Positions 48,001 to 57,775 of a stretch of DNA of 64,000 nucleotides are shown one piece after another. The position numbers and the translations under genes are program-made. Each line of letters opens with the position of its first letter. The first letter of the stretch is position 1. The notes under the pieces are model-generated. The model saw only the letters and a list, made by a program, of their open reading frames with translations. It was not told where the DNA came from and ran no database searches. The stretch spans positions 54,089,272 to 54,153,271 of the forward strand of contig NC_135500.1 of the NCBI RefSeq assembly GCF_052857255.1, read 5' to 3'. The DNA comes from Amblyomma americanum. Lineage: Eukaryota; Arthropoda; Arachnida; Ixodida; Ixodidae.

Positions 48001-48390
48001 CGCGGTAGGTGACGTTGCAGACGTAACTTCCGGTGTCACTGCGATCCAGCCGGTTCAGAAGCAGCGCTGGTGGGTCGCTGAGCAGCGAAAAGAACGCCCG
48101 GCCTGACCACTGCGGCTGCTTCCAGTGGGTGCCGTCTACTAGTCCTGCACTTCCGGCTAGCACCGGGGTGGCGGGCATAGCTGGTGCCTCGAGTGAGTAG
48201 ACTTGCTTCGCTTGCCGGTGAATATTTGAGTTGACAGACGAGTAATCGCTGCGGTTATTCTCATCCGTGGCTGCAAACTGATACCAAACAGCTGAGACAG
48301 CTCGTCGTGAGGCAACGTCGACGCGGCAGGGCAGAGACGTCTGTTCGCCCTCCAGGACATCGAGTCGCAGCCGCCCAGAGGAAGACATGC
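28044..48390 (-). CDS. Sidestep-like Ig/FnIII transmembrane receptor (spliced gene)
   Basis: Eight exons were placed on the minus strand: 48390-47935, 35093-34983, 33850-33644, 33141-32650, 32040-31747, 31408-31082, 29403-29087 and 28291-28044. They encode, in order, a V-type Ig, a split Ig2, Ig3, Ig4, Ig5, one FnIII domain, and a transmembrane helix with a short basic tail. Five Ig plus one FnIII plus one helix is the Sidestep arrangement. Family-like wording is seen: WSGRAFF and DTGSYVC in Ig1, LECRATNEYLPENRG in Ig3, ANHITEGADVYMEC in Ig4 and TTLACWAENAVG in Ig5. In insects Sidestep proteins are surface ligands of Beaten path receptors in axon guidance; that role is knowledge of the family, not shown here. 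Every placed junction is phase 1 except the entry into the FnIII exon (phase 2), so one exon is missing between 31082 and 29403. The signal-peptide exon upstream of 48390 was not found. The first intron spans 12.8 kb. Nephrin-like or Kirre-like proteins are the main alternative. Confidence 0.8.
29087..29403 (-). CDS. exon: FnIII domain
   Basis: Acceptor ctcttgcag precedes 29403 and donor ggag/gtgagc follows 29087; 317 bp, entering in phase 2 and leaving in phase 1. FnIII-like strands are TDTSFSLTCWTPVV, QLRLRVEVFDAG, RGMGPLFVTRLRPSAEY and VVRMPPDASYRT. No alternative acceptor in the first 25 bases gives the phase 1 needed to follow the Ig5 exon directly. Confidence 0.75.
29600..29744 (+). repeat. 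Ruka-like SINE, 5'-truncated
   Basis: Starts at ggaggcgaaatttt and runs through cgtgtactgtgcgatgttag and tttgggacgttaagccccgt to the tail end. The tRNA head is missing. It lies in a receptor-gene intron, opposite to the gene. Confidence 0.85.
29928..30043. repeat. ATT microsatellite, probable LINE tail
   Basis: About 38 mostly ATT units, starting with GAT units. It adjoins the LINE-like 3' end at 30044, which on the minus strand would terminate in this tract. Confidence 0.9.
30044..30230 (-). repeat. LINE-like 3' end
   Basis: On the minus strand catagatgcccttgcgccat followed by aaaagtccac leads into the (AAT)n tract. I recognise this as a common tick LINE 3' end wording, but no coding part is attached. 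Confidence 0.5.
31082..31408 (-). CDS. exon: Ig domain 5
   Basis: Acceptor acgcgcag precedes 31408 and donor aaga/gtaagt follows 31082; 327 bp, phase 1 to phase 1. The domain begins SPRCEGAEE and has NMACNVRADPSDG, YYWLPDN and LACWAENAVG, ending KRCRFKF. Cysteines in CEG and CRF flank the fold, as in the Sidestep Ig5. N-glycosylation sites (NAS, NTT) are present. Confidence 0.86.
31747..32040 (-). CDS. exon: Ig domain 4
   Basis: Acceptor ttacgcag precedes 32040 and donor cgat/gtatgt follows 31747; 294 bp, phase 1 to phase 1. It reads KPEVNIKLGTGLN, VYMECSVV, DVTWSQDGREL and HSGNYTCTV, a complete C2-type Ig fold. Confidence 0.88.
32136..32266. repeat. 131-bp hairpin of inverted PLE ends
   Basis: Arms 32136-32198 and 32204-32266 are near-perfect reverse complements around a 5-base spacer (acaaa). 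The right arm continues as atcatgaaccaactagcccc (32267-32286), the PLE terminal block. The arm word gcgctctttgtgtcatcc parallels gcgctttgtggtgtctcc of the large PLE. It lies in the intron between the Ig3 and Ig4 exons. Confidence 0.85.
32650..33141 (-). CDS. exon: Ig domain 3 with a long insertion
   Basis: Acceptor ccttcccag precedes 33141 and donor tcaa/gtaagt follows 32650; 492 bp, phase 1 to phase 1. It opens with APKDVVVWSWLP and contains Ig3 cysteines in RFKCQAIG and LECRATNE with core NVTWFLNGR. About 50 Ser/Ala/Asp-rich residues (for example SSHDLSAASRPSNKDSKDDW) sit between the first strand and the first cysteine; I do not expect them in the family's usual Ig3. Confidence 0.85.
33644..33850 (-). 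CDS. exon: Ig domain 2, second half
   Basis: Acceptor cccctacag lies before 33850 and donor ttcc/gtaagt after 33644; 207 bp, phase 1 to phase 1. It supplies the core tryptophan (VALQWRLNGKTL) and the second cysteine (FVNISCVATSEASRP), ending VLLDMF. With the preceding exon it makes one complete Ig fold. Confidence 0.85.
34983..35093 (-). CDS. exon: Ig domain 2, first half
   Basis: This 111-bp exon was found by splice sites: acceptor caattgcag before 35093, donor tcag/gtgagag after 34983. It joins the Ig1 exon in phase (G + TT) and reads PLPPPVIMDQEG then AEGDALKLKCAARS, supplying the first Ig2 cysteine. PPxPVI followed by EGD..L.L.C is the usual Sidestep Ig2 start. It is too short to be noticed as an open frame. 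Confidence 0.82.
35094..38149. other. receptor intron 1, 3' portion
   Basis: No coding sequence was recognised. The plus strand is purine-rich at 35160-35720. Confidence 0.5.
38150..38880 (-). repeat. interspersed repeat, probable LINE segment
   Basis: It begins accctaagagcccgtctggg, the motif shared with 23795, next to an AAAT-rich tract that would be its tail on the minus strand. The rest reads as non-coding, and the extent is approximate. Confidence 0.4.
40420..40500. repeat. GAA/GAT microsatellite, upstream of LINE
   Basis: Imperfect gaagaagatgaag units. The same word type recurs at 41820-41905, at the other end of the LINE fragment. Confidence 0.9.
40536..41610 (+). pseudogene. LINE ORF2 C-terminus: RNase H plus CCHC, frameshifted
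   Basis: RNase H residues are visible in VLSTDAS (D), FFAEFLAIGLAL (E), ILTDCLSVI (D) and YFNEVADLLA (D). WVPGHSG is the usual motif before the last aspartate. A CVSCGQVESIDHFLLSC knuckle follows. The frame changes at about 41022-41035, near a run of seven T: the first three acid residues are in one frame, and WVPGHSG and the rest in the next. The fragment has no start codon of its own. I/R1-type LINEs carry this RNase H and cysteine arrangement. Confidence 0.82.
41820..41905. repeat. GAA/GAT microsatellite, LINE tail
   Basis: gaagaagaagaagaagaagg then gaagatgaagatgaa-type units follow directly on the LINE 3' end. Confidence 0.9.
41906..44964. other. receptor intron 1, no gene recognised
   Basis: Includes a run of 19 C at 43455-43473. 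The 134-codon minus-strand frame 42963-43367 lacks Ig cysteines, domain motifs or splice-site support. Confidence 0.5.
44965..45170 (-). repeat. SINE, type B tail, head missing
   Basis: Contains aaatggcgcagtacctacct, gccgtaaggtacgggataaa and the shared body aataatttcgaccacctgag to tttcgcctccata. The tail differs from the type A copies, although the body is the same. No tRNA head follows. Confidence 0.75.
45171..47150. other. receptor intron 1, no gene recognised
   Basis: AT-rich. A 118-codon minus frame at 46379-46735 has no recognised motif. Confidence 0.5.
47151..47255 (-). repeat. SINE body fragment, diverged
   Basis: atgagagacgccgtagtgta, tagaccgcctgcggt and cactgacagcgcacagc correspond to the type A tail and body. 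Confidence 0.6.
47321..47508 (+). repeat. LINE 3' end (family shared with 63 kb)
   Basis: tcatttcatttctccatcct, gctgcccgagctcaggtgat, atgccggggctatc and cttccttccttttta-type words end in attttaataaagcactacta. The same series is found reversed at 63005-63215. Confidence 0.75.
47531..47604 (-). repeat. tRNA-like SINE head
   Basis: On the minus strand ggctctgtggcttagaagat provides a box A-like part and gcgggattgaatcctgagc a box B-like GGATTGAATCC, about 40 bp apart. It is too diverged in its stems to be a functional tRNA. Confidence 0.5.
47935..48390 (-). CDS. exon: Ig domain 1 (V-type)
   Basis: Acceptor ttttgcag precedes 48390 and donor cacag/gtgagt follows 47935. The exon is 456 bp, phase 1 at both ends. 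Paired cysteines are in SLPCRV and SYVCNV, the core tryptophan in AVWYQF, and the DxGxYxC motif in DRSDTGSYVC. The C-C' loop is long and ends in the WSGRAFFSLL segment typical of Sidestep Ig1. A NATSG glycosylation site lies near the end. Confidence 0.85.
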
Positions 48391-51070
48391 CTGCAAAATG
48401 AAACACCAAACAATTAAATCTCACTAAACATCGTGTCTAGGGCGAGCTGGATAATAACGCATATTGCACGGCAATCAAAGCGAAGGTAAAATTATTACCG
48501 CTTCCTCAGCAGAAGTGTCATGACGCTGGCTGCAGAGCTGCAATGTCGCAACCGGACGCAGTTTTGATATTCCGGGCCATGTCCAGCTTTCTCGAGCAAA
48601 ATATTTGAAAATTAGAAAATTGTAACACACTGTTGTGGAAATATTGAAAAAAATGTCCCATTACTCTAATATATACCAAATCGTTCTTTTAAAGTGTTTC
48701 CATCGAACGCGACGAATAGTTAAGACTGCCTTAGAAAACCAATAGGGAACGCTTTTGACGATTGCAAAAACGTGCATGAAAAAAAAAGACTGCCGTCGGG
48801 TGACCTGTGGATATGTCACTTGTTACTGTAAAATCTTATATTATACGAAAAAATTGCGTTCATAAATGGTTTCCCGCTAAAAAATGCTTTTATCCAGAAT
48901 TGCTGGGTATGTTCTTAAGGAAGGCTAACTTAGTCCTTTATTTCGTGGGATCGTATCTTTGGGTGAACAAAGTAGGAGAAACTCGCGCCATAATGCACCA
49001 AACACATGATGACATGAACTAGTAATAGTGAATTATATTAGCATCTAAAACGTGATAATCAAGATACACCTTTTAATATGTCGTAGGAAAAAAACATTCC
49101 TGCCCACCCGCTGGATTGTAACGATTACCTGTAGACCTGTGGGCACAATTGATCTTTACTGTTCTTGGGGAGAATTAAGGGAGCTTGGTTCAGATGTTAC
49201 AGTCTTGAAATTTACAGTTTTTTGACACAGGCTGTGTGACCCAAGTGTCGCAATGCGATTGCTCTAGTGGGGCACGCAGTGAGACGTCACCTTCACTGTT
49301 TCGGTCTGCCCCGTATCATACCGTCATGAAGGTTTTTTTTTTCTTTGATGAAGTTGTTAAAGTTTTTAGACTTAAACTAGAGCTAGTACTGAGAATAATT
49401 AGCGATGAAGGTAGAGATTCTTTTATTTTGAACGACTCAAGAACGGTCTGGCCTGAGATTGCCTTGACGAATTTGTTTTGTCTACACAAGGATAGCTTAG
49501 GGACACTTTTCCCCATGCATTTATAACCGCACAAAGCGGGAAACAGGACAGCGGGAACCTTCTTCCCGCTGTGAACTTGGCGGTGCCCAGAGACAACGCA
49601 GATCAAGCCCACCTCCTCCGACATATGAGGCGGATGCTGAAACACCTAGTTCATCGTAGCGGCAACTTGACGGCATTATAGGGGCGTAGCGTTTAGCCAT
49701 TCTGTATCAAGAAATCGCAGTAATAGATTCTCGGATTGTTTTAATGAGGCGGATGCGCTGCACCGTGCCACTTCCGCGTATTTATCCCCACAGCGTTCAT
49801 TGCAAATTGCACCGTCAGACACTTAAGCTGCACCGTTCAAGCGAAAATAGGAAGCCCTGCGTTCCTGTTCCTCGGCGAAACCCCATTCAGTGAGACATTC
49901 CCAGGCAAGCCGTTATCATTTATTAAACATGGTGCAGAGCTTACGTAATTTCCTGCGGAGGAAGTAATTACAACTTTTAGGATTTAAACTAAGCATAGCG
50001 TTCACAAAGCGTTGTTGTTGAGTGCTGCATTTTTCATTAAAAACATCGTAGTTCGGACGCTCATAGAATAAAACAAAATTTCGAGTGCCCAAGACCGATG
50101 TATTTCATTCTGCGATATCATATCTCACTGGCATCGGAAGACCATGTAGCATTGTCTGCGTCGGTTTCAGTTTAAATGCCGCTAAACGATTGAGTGTGAT
50201 GTTTTCTTTCGCTTTAATTTTTTTTCTTTACGGTATCTTTTTAGTACCCTTCGACCTGGAACTGCATGCCTATAGCCACGTTTACGTGAATGCGGCAGTA
50301 GCGCATCGCATTCCGTAGAGCGCTACTGTTTAAACGTGCCGCATCAAGTCTGGCGAGACACTGACCCTCCGACCAATGCTCATGGCAGAGGGGTCCAGTC
50401 ATCCCCATCTTGAGCGAAGCCGCTTTGTTGTCCGAATAGGATAGGGGGCGGGGAGTTGTATAGCCACGACAGGGAGGAGGAGGGACACTTACAAACCTGT
50501 TTCAATTCACAGCTGAAGTCGATTTGCCATTCTCGATGTACCGCCGTCTGCCGCATTGATGCGGCGCGCTTTGCTAGCGCATTATCACTGTTTACATGAA
50601 TACGATGCGCTGCTGTCGCATTCATGCAAACGCGGTTTATCTCTACTAATGAAAGTATTGTATTCACTCCAATATCTTTTTTTGCTACTATATTTTTCAC
50701 AGTATCAACAAGGTGAAAACATCCCTGCTCAGAAGTGCCTACACGTGCCAGACCCTGCCTGTGCGCACAGTAAAGATATTCAGGCTTGGGATGTTGTGTA
50801 TGTGTTGTAAACTGCCGCACAACACCGGCGTTATCGCTTTACCGGGTCGCAAGAGAGAAGCTATCACCCCAAAGCACTTTAAAAACAGAGCAAATTCAAG
50901 CGCCTGAGTTCCTAGCACCTTTGAGAGTCATCTTTTATACTCCTGTTCATTAATCGCTACTGCTATACTTTTGCAGCGCTTCGCCGCCTCGCTACTTAAC
51001 CGGCACCCACAATTCAATAGATTTTAGTGACGGTAAGCAGTTTGACGTGCAGTAACATTTTGTTTGGTTT
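48391..51070. other. upstream of receptor Ig1 exon, no gene recognised
   Basis: The signal-peptide exon of the minus-strand receptor gene should lie here or further right, but I could not identify it. Confidence 0.5.
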
Positions 51071-51306
51071 AGTTTGGGCTATGGGGCTCAACGCCCCAAA
51101 GCAACTACGGCTGTGAGAGACGCCGTAGTAAAGGAGTCCAGAAATTTCGACCACCTGGAGTTCTTTAACGTACATGACATCGCACAGCACACGGGCTTCT
51201 AGAATTTCGCCTCCATCGAAATTAGACTGCCGCGGCCAGGATCGAGCCTGCGTCTTTCGGCCCAGCAGCCGAGCGCCATAACCACTCAGCCACCGCTGTG
51301 GCTGCC
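51071..51306 (-). repeat. Ruka-like tRNA-derived SINE, near full length
   Basis: The tRNA-like head at 51230-51306 (ggctgagtggttatggcgct; box B altered to GGCTCGATCCTGG), shared body (aatttcgatggaggcgaaat) and type A tail (ctttggggcgttgagcccca) are all present. This is the best-preserved full-length copy besides 5231-5461. Confidence 0.88.
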
Positions 51307-52172
51307 GTAACATTTGCTACTCGTACTCTGCGTTGGCGCTGTTGCCAACACAGGGATGAAGCCAGCGTAGAACTTGAGAGAGTTTTCGATGGGAAATCAA
51401 TTCTTAAATGACAGTCACCTGAGTATATTCAGGGGAACTGGGATTATAAAGATGCAGTCAGCATAATATGTCTCTTCGTTGTAGATGTCCTAAACAGTAT
51501 GATCAAGAAGCGAAGAAAAGTCGATTGGGCTTTCGTGAGATGCTATCGAAAAAAAGGAGAGGTAACAGCGCCGCGGAAAGAGTTGTACATCAACACTTCA
51601 ATAGAGACTAGTATTTCAGTACTGCAAGTGTTATTGAAAGGAATGAAAAATTTCTGTCTGCGAAATTTACCGATCTTTGCAATACTTTCACCAGACGTCT
51701 GCTCTAGTAGATCAGCGCTGTCGCTATTATCATGTCAATTTTGTGCAAGTTACTTTGATATTTTGTTATGGATAAAGTATTTTCGCTACCTGCGGTAGCA
51801 GGAGACACTACTTCACCTACTTCAAGTGATCTTTTCTACTGTGATTGAAAATGCTTTTTGAAGAACACTGCAGAAAGAGAAATACCAGTGAGAGTTTAAA
51901 GATAATACGCTGCTTTGCCAATTTAGCTAAAATTAAACCGCCAGTGCATTGTGTCTGTTTCACCCACTGAAGGAACTCGGAGCTTACCGCGAAGCCAACA
52001 TCATCACTCTAAGCGGTCTTTCAATTAGAGAATTCATTTATTGGAAGTGGGGCTACTTTCTTTAATGAAAAAATAGACTACGTTAAGTTCAGGTCAGACG
52101 AGAATCCGCTACTGAAACAGCCGCTATATTATTTCTAGAGCATAGAAAAAACTTTTTCAGATGACTACAGCA

Positions 52173-52225
<53 letters not shown>

Positions 52226-52789
52226 CAGAGAATATATGCACCGCTAATAGAGAGGGACTTTACAGAAGACGCATTTCTGATCAGAAAAAAATTTTTAATC
52301 TGTCCTTGTTTCGACATTCTTCTCTCCAAGGCAGCAAATTACGCTGACGTTAACTTTTCCAACAGATCTTGAGTAGTAAACATTTGTTTTTCTGAACAGG
52401 TTTTTTTACGCACACACTTGTCCATTTCTCATGCGTCTATCTCGTAAAATTTTACAAATGAAGTCCTGGGTATCCAGCACAATCGCCTAATTCTAACCGT
52501 AAACACTAAGGAACTATGTTTTGTGAAATTAATGCGGTTTGCTTGTGCGCACTTTTGTCTTCCATCTCTCGCATACTCTATTGTACCTCTTTTTCCTGAC
52601 AACGAACAAGACCAAAACGCGACAGCTGTTGCTATCACCGCTTTCCAGAAATATTTGTAAATTCTGGGATTTAAAAAGAGAATTAAACTAGTGCTCATTA
52701 AACATCCAACGAATAAACAACAATTTCAGTCCAGTAACTTCATGTTGGTCCACCTCGTCGCCAGTACTCCCGCTTGTCTTGCCCAGCAG
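51307..52789. other. no gene; AT microsatellite at 52176-52223
   Basis: About 23 AT units are the only clear feature. Confidence 0.6.
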
Positions 52790-53300
52790 AAACACCCTGA
52801 CAACCACCAAACATCGCATTAAAGGTAGCTCCAGCAGACGAGCTTTCGACTTCATCACTTTGTAATCCTAATGGCATTCGGCGCTGAGGCAAATTGAAAA
52901 GTCACGCACAGCAGTCTCCCCCGGCCAAAACCTCTAGCAACCGCTTGCGTAAAAACAAACTCGCAAGCGTTTTCATGAGCTCCAAAGGAAAATGAAAGAG
53001 CGGAGGCTCGCGCTGAGTTCGCTCGCACGCGCCCCGCCGTGAAGTACCCGTGCAGTACGTGCGTCCGAAACGCGAGTGAGGAACCGAGAACGCCGTAGGG
53101 ATCCACTGCGCAAAGCGAAGGGAAATGGGGAGCGACCGAACGGGTGAAGGGGAGAAGCAAATACGCCATGTCAGCGCCCTCTCTAGCGAATGCGCGGAAC
53201 AGCACCCAGAGACGGCTAACCGTTCGCGCCCCGCCGCACCGTGACACCAATGCACAGAACTGTGGCCAATCGATAGTCTGGCGTCTCCCAGGCGCGGGTG
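52790..53300. other. GC-rich island
   Basis: Local GC content and CpG density are visibly above the surroundings (for example gctcgcacgcgccccgccgt). A minus-strand frame of 131 codons (52855-53250) exists but shows no domain. It could be a promoter or first-exon region of the minus-strand receptor gene, or part of an unrecognised repeat; neither can be proved here. Confidence 0.35.
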
Positions 53301-54590
53301 CTGAAGATGTTAAGTTGGGCAGGAATAACTAGTAGTTAGAGATAGAAAACGGATATTATATAGGGCAGTTGTTAAACCTCCATGCATTATATATGTGAGA
53401 GACTAGTGGTGTAACATAAAAAAAAGGAGAGTAAGACTGCGACACTCCACTCGTTCCAGCTATACTACACGCATCCCAGCGCACTTATTTATTTGCAGTT
53501 ACAGCGTCTATTGAGAAATAGCATAGGTCGTGGTTTTGGCTTTTGAAGCAGTTCCAATACCTGTAAGATATGGAAAGGTGCGGAACGAAAAACATTACGG
53601 CCGAAAACGTCGGACACCTGATAGAGAACTCTCAACACCGAAACAAAGGAAAGGAGTGGGCGGGATTTTATCAACGTTCCAGAATTCAGACTTCATCGTA
53701 GAACCCGGGTCTGATCCCTGTCGCATTTCAATACCGGAAAAATTGAAAAGGCGCCCTTGCAATGTCAGAGCACGGTGGTTGAAATTATTCCGGCACTCTC
53801 CGCTATGGCACACTCTTCTCTGTTTTCTTTCACTTGATCCTTCATTGCTTCCCTAGCTGTTCGGTTGAGGTGCCCATCGGGAAGTGAAACTGTTGCAGCG
53901 CCCTTTCGTTTGCTCAAAAACAATTTTTCTTTCGAGAACAAGCACAACCACGCGCAAGCAAGTCGTTTATCAACGCGCTGAAATTCTTTTTTCAGTTACA
54001 TGATGCTTTTTAACAACCACGCAATAAAAAGGAGGAAGAGGACAGTGATGAATAGCAGAATGGGAAGACGAGATTCTTGAAGTCCAACCACAAACCTGAT
54101 TATTTCTCAATTTTGCTTTAGACTTTCTATTGCTGCTTATGGGCACTGCAGTTTGTTGCAGGGAAAGGCACTCTTGATGTAGCGTGCCTTAAGGAGCGTG
54201 ACAGCGATGTCACAGAAGTAAAGGACTGTCGGCGGCATGGCTTGAAAGAAAAAACGGAAAATTAATCCTCTTAAAGGGTGGAATAGGATTTCTGGAGATG
54301 CGCATTCTGAAAGTTAGAAACGCTGCAATATTATGTAGCTCGACATGGCCATTTATCTGGATGTTCGATTAGAAAATTGCGCTTCTAATCTCACGCACCA
54401 TTTTTTATAAACAAATGGACTTAGTGATGATAGTGTTCGCGTATGGCTGCGCTTGTGTTGTTGGAAATGAGTAATACTCCCTTATTACCAATCTGCTCCA
54501 CCTTGGGGATTCTCCTAAAACATTTTACTAACACTGTTCCCACTTCCAGTTGTGAATCAATTCGCTCTCGCGCTGCCATAATGCTTGCAG
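53301..54590. other. no gene recognised
   Basis: No coding, RNA or repeat feature was identified. Confidence 0.5.
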
Positions 54591-54705
54591 TCTAGGTTAG
54601 CTCAGTTGGTAGAGCGACTGCTCCGGAGAAGCGGTGGTCAGAGGTGTGAACCTCAGACCAGGACGAAGTTTTCTGTAACTATGAAAGTTCTAAGAAATCT
54701 TTATA
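54591..54705 (+). repeat. second tRNA-derived SINE family, head and short body
   Basis: A tRNA-like head has box A in ttagctcagttggtagagcg (54597-54616), an anticodon-arm region ctgctccggagaagcgg, and a decayed box B (gaggtgtgaacctcagacc). The body ggacgaagttttctgtaact follows the head directly. The body excludes a plain tRNA gene. Confidence 0.7.
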
Positions 54706-57000
54706 GCTTTTCTTTGCAGCACCGTATGGTGGCACTTGGGATGATACCCATGAGTGATACTTTCTTATTATAAAAAATAAACACCCTTAAATCAAATATA
54801 CACACAGCTGTGCACACTGTGGTGGCGGTTGTCTTAATAGACTCGAGCCATAAATTCCCCGTATGAGGTTTAGCTTCAGTTTAATAAAGAAGCAATTTGT
54901 AGTGTAAGTCAAAACTGTTTGGGCAGTGCGTTCCTCAGTTACCGAGCAATTGAGCAAGCTTAAACCTTCTAAGACACAAAATGTAACATAAATAAAGGCT
55001 CTTCCACGTTCATTTATTGCTTCTTTTTGCGATGCGCAAAGATTTTTGGACAGCTGTCAGTATGCGAGCCCAGTGGTCTGCCTATAGTGTTCTATCAACC
55101 GAAATTTGTTATTGAGCAGGCAAGAAATTATGTCATTTTGAACAGGATTGTTTAGTCAGTTCTTCTTTTATGTCCTTAAACCGGGCCAATGGTCACCGAA
55201 TTGACTGGTTGCAGAAACTAGCAAATTCTGATGTAGAGAACAGCTCCGTTCATAATTGTAGAAACCAAACATCGTGCAGCAATCTTTAGAACCTATTCCC
55301 TCGCATTGGCTTTTTAGGTTTTTATGCCCTGAAATTGAGCAAATATTCCGCAAAATTCAGCGCGACAATATTGCGTTTGGTAATTAGCTCCACACAAACG
55401 CTCGCTTCTGCCTTTCGTTTTGTAACCATGTTGGAAGGTAGCACACCAAACAAACGGTTTGTGCGAAAAGAGTGATGAAAGAGGAAAACCATCCAAAAAG
55501 GTTCGTGGGCGAGCGAGGGGTGGCGTAGACGGAGTTATAAGGTATCGCTGAATGTGTCCTGTCCACATTGTGTGATTGGTTTGTGCCAAATGCATTGCGG
55601 TGCTCCGGAATAGGCGCCCCTGCCTACCTTGCACCATGCTTCGACATTCCACGCTGATACCAGACGTCCGTCGCGCTACTGTGGATGTTAGAGAGAAATG
55701 TTTTGAGACGTACTGAAAGACGAATTCATGCATAAACTTCTTGAATACGCGCTCTAAGCAACGCCGATAAATAGAGGCAGTGCAAAGCGACCCGAGGCAA
55801 CCCCAAGCCACCTGAATATTGCATTCCGGTATTCATCCTTGGCCAAGCAAGCCGAACTCTCCACTCAAAGCTAGCTAGTGTTCCAATCCCTTCGTGAAAA
55901 AGGTACGAACGGTGGCTCGTTGCGTCTTATTAGGCCGCACTCTGGCCTCCGTATGCTGCCTAATTAGGGCGCTTTTTACCTGAGCTATTTCTGCGACCTC
56001 GTCAGTGCCGGAGGTGGGTCGATGTTCTCGAGCCATTCTGTATCCAGAACGAAATAACAGGTGCCATGCTCCGACGTAACACTTTGATTAACTGTATTCG
56101 TCGAAAGGGTCGAAAATACTCATTTTCTAAAGATCATCCTCTCATATAGAAAGCCTTCTAATATATATATATATATAACGCACTCTACAGCAAGCAGTGT
56201 TCTGGTAGGTCGTCGTTTATGATGACCCACTCTCATTGAAAATGGGGAACCCGTCACATTGATGCTAGCAGAAGCAATCAAGCGAGAAAATGAGAGAATC
56301 GCACGAAGATCTAACAGCAGAGCCAGTCTATAGAGCCGGTGAAGAAGAAATCACAAAAATTGAGCATATACATTGCCTCGCCGTATAGAAGTGTTCTGCA
56401 CAACTGTCTCCTTTCGTCAATGAAAGTGCTTCGTTTACTCTGCGGAAGTTATAGCCCAATAGGTGTTTGAGTTAAAACGAAGGAATGCAAAAAATATTCT
56501 TTTCCCTTCAGTCCGCTTGATAAAAGTGCAGGAGATAAGCGGAACATTAAATACATCGCCCTAGCTGTGGCATGCACATGAATGGCGAAACTTGCGCTTC
56601 TATAGCAGTACTGAGTTCGCTTTATTTAGACGAACCCGAAGCAGACAACAACAACAAAAGGAAAAAAGTCTGGCCGCAGAAAAAGCTACGACGCGCCGTA
56701 TGCCCATGAAAGCAGCCGCGTGACGAAGTGCAATGTCACCGTTTCCGGCGTCTGCACACAGGTGGGGGTATTTTCTATCTCTGATAAGTGTCGCAGCGCA
56801 GACCATCACTAAGAAGTCCTGTAGCCAACAGTAACGCCCATGTGCAAGCAGCTGACTCGCAGGTGTTAAAATGCGACCGTAATGCGACCGTCAGTGCGCC
56901 GTTCTTTCTTTGTGGCTGCTAACCATAGAACTTATTTTCGCAGAGCTTGAAGACATGACTTTGTGCCCGTTGCCACTGGGTTGCTGTCGTCTTCACCGTC
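54706..57000. other. no gene recognised
   Basis: A 165-codon minus frame at 55314-55811 has no motif that I recognise. A short AT microsatellite lies at 56160-56178. Confidence 0.45.
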
Positions 57001-57775
57001 CAGGGAAGACTAGTAGGAGTCGTTGCACTCACGACCGACCGACGACTGTTGAGGAATACACCTCCGAGCCAGGCCGTCAGCATCGAAGGTGAGTGCGAGG
57101 CTGAGCCTCGCGGGGATGGTGACATGTCAATGAATCCTGCTTTGCGATGTTCAAGCGTATTTCAAGTTCACTCGCGCTGCTTCCATGAGAATTCAGTAAT
57201 TATTAGAAAGCAGCACGCAGCGTGTAGACGAGATATTTCACGGGCCATCATCATCGGGTTTCTGCTCCGTGATGGAAATGCGGTGAGACGGGATTCGCGA
57301 TGTACAGAGCTTCAGGCTTAGTTTACTATACGCAGTTTTGCTGTAGCTATTGAGCCAGCGAGGAAACAGCATACATGCCCTGCTTTGCTCGCTGCCTCAA
57401 GGGGGTTAAGATATGCGAGCCCGCTGCCGCCTGCGTCGCAGAACAAAAACCCGTACCGAACGACGCTGCGACCAAGCCGCCATGCCGTCCCGCCGAACGC
57501 ACAGGGGCGGATATGCTCTTGAGCGACATGTGATTTGTGTTGTAACGGCGCTCGGAGTTCTCGAGAGCCAGCCTCGTCCGGCAACCCCAACAACAGACGC
57601 TGCATACGGTCTGCGGCACATCGTGTTCCCGCTGCAGCCAATGTCGGTAGTTCGCTGTTCCTACTTTTTTTAGCCCCGCGGTATAGGCTTCACCGCGCAC
57701 ACTTTGTTCCCACGGTGAGTATGTGCAACTGTGATATGCTTGCGTGTCTGTCACCTTTTTTTTTCTTCATTGCAG
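57001..57775 (+). other. GC-rich region with strong splice-like signals
   Basis: A donor-like catcgaag/gtgagtgcg occurs at about 57090. A pair consisting of cccacg/gtgagtatg at about 57713 and tttcttcattgcag ending at about 57774 would bound an intron of about 61 bp. No convincing protein reading flanks them, so a non-coding transcript or chance are both open. Confidence 0.3.

Noticed and set aside
52855..53250. 131-codon gene on the minus strand in the GC island
   Set aside because: Two overlapping frames are open because of high GC; no domain or conserved wording was seen.
54591..54672. Functional tRNA gene
   Set aside because: Box B and the T-arm are decayed and a SINE body follows directly.
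55314..55811. 165-codon gene on the minus strand
   Set aside because: No motif, no splice or start context and no relative in the window; kept out as a likely chance frame.
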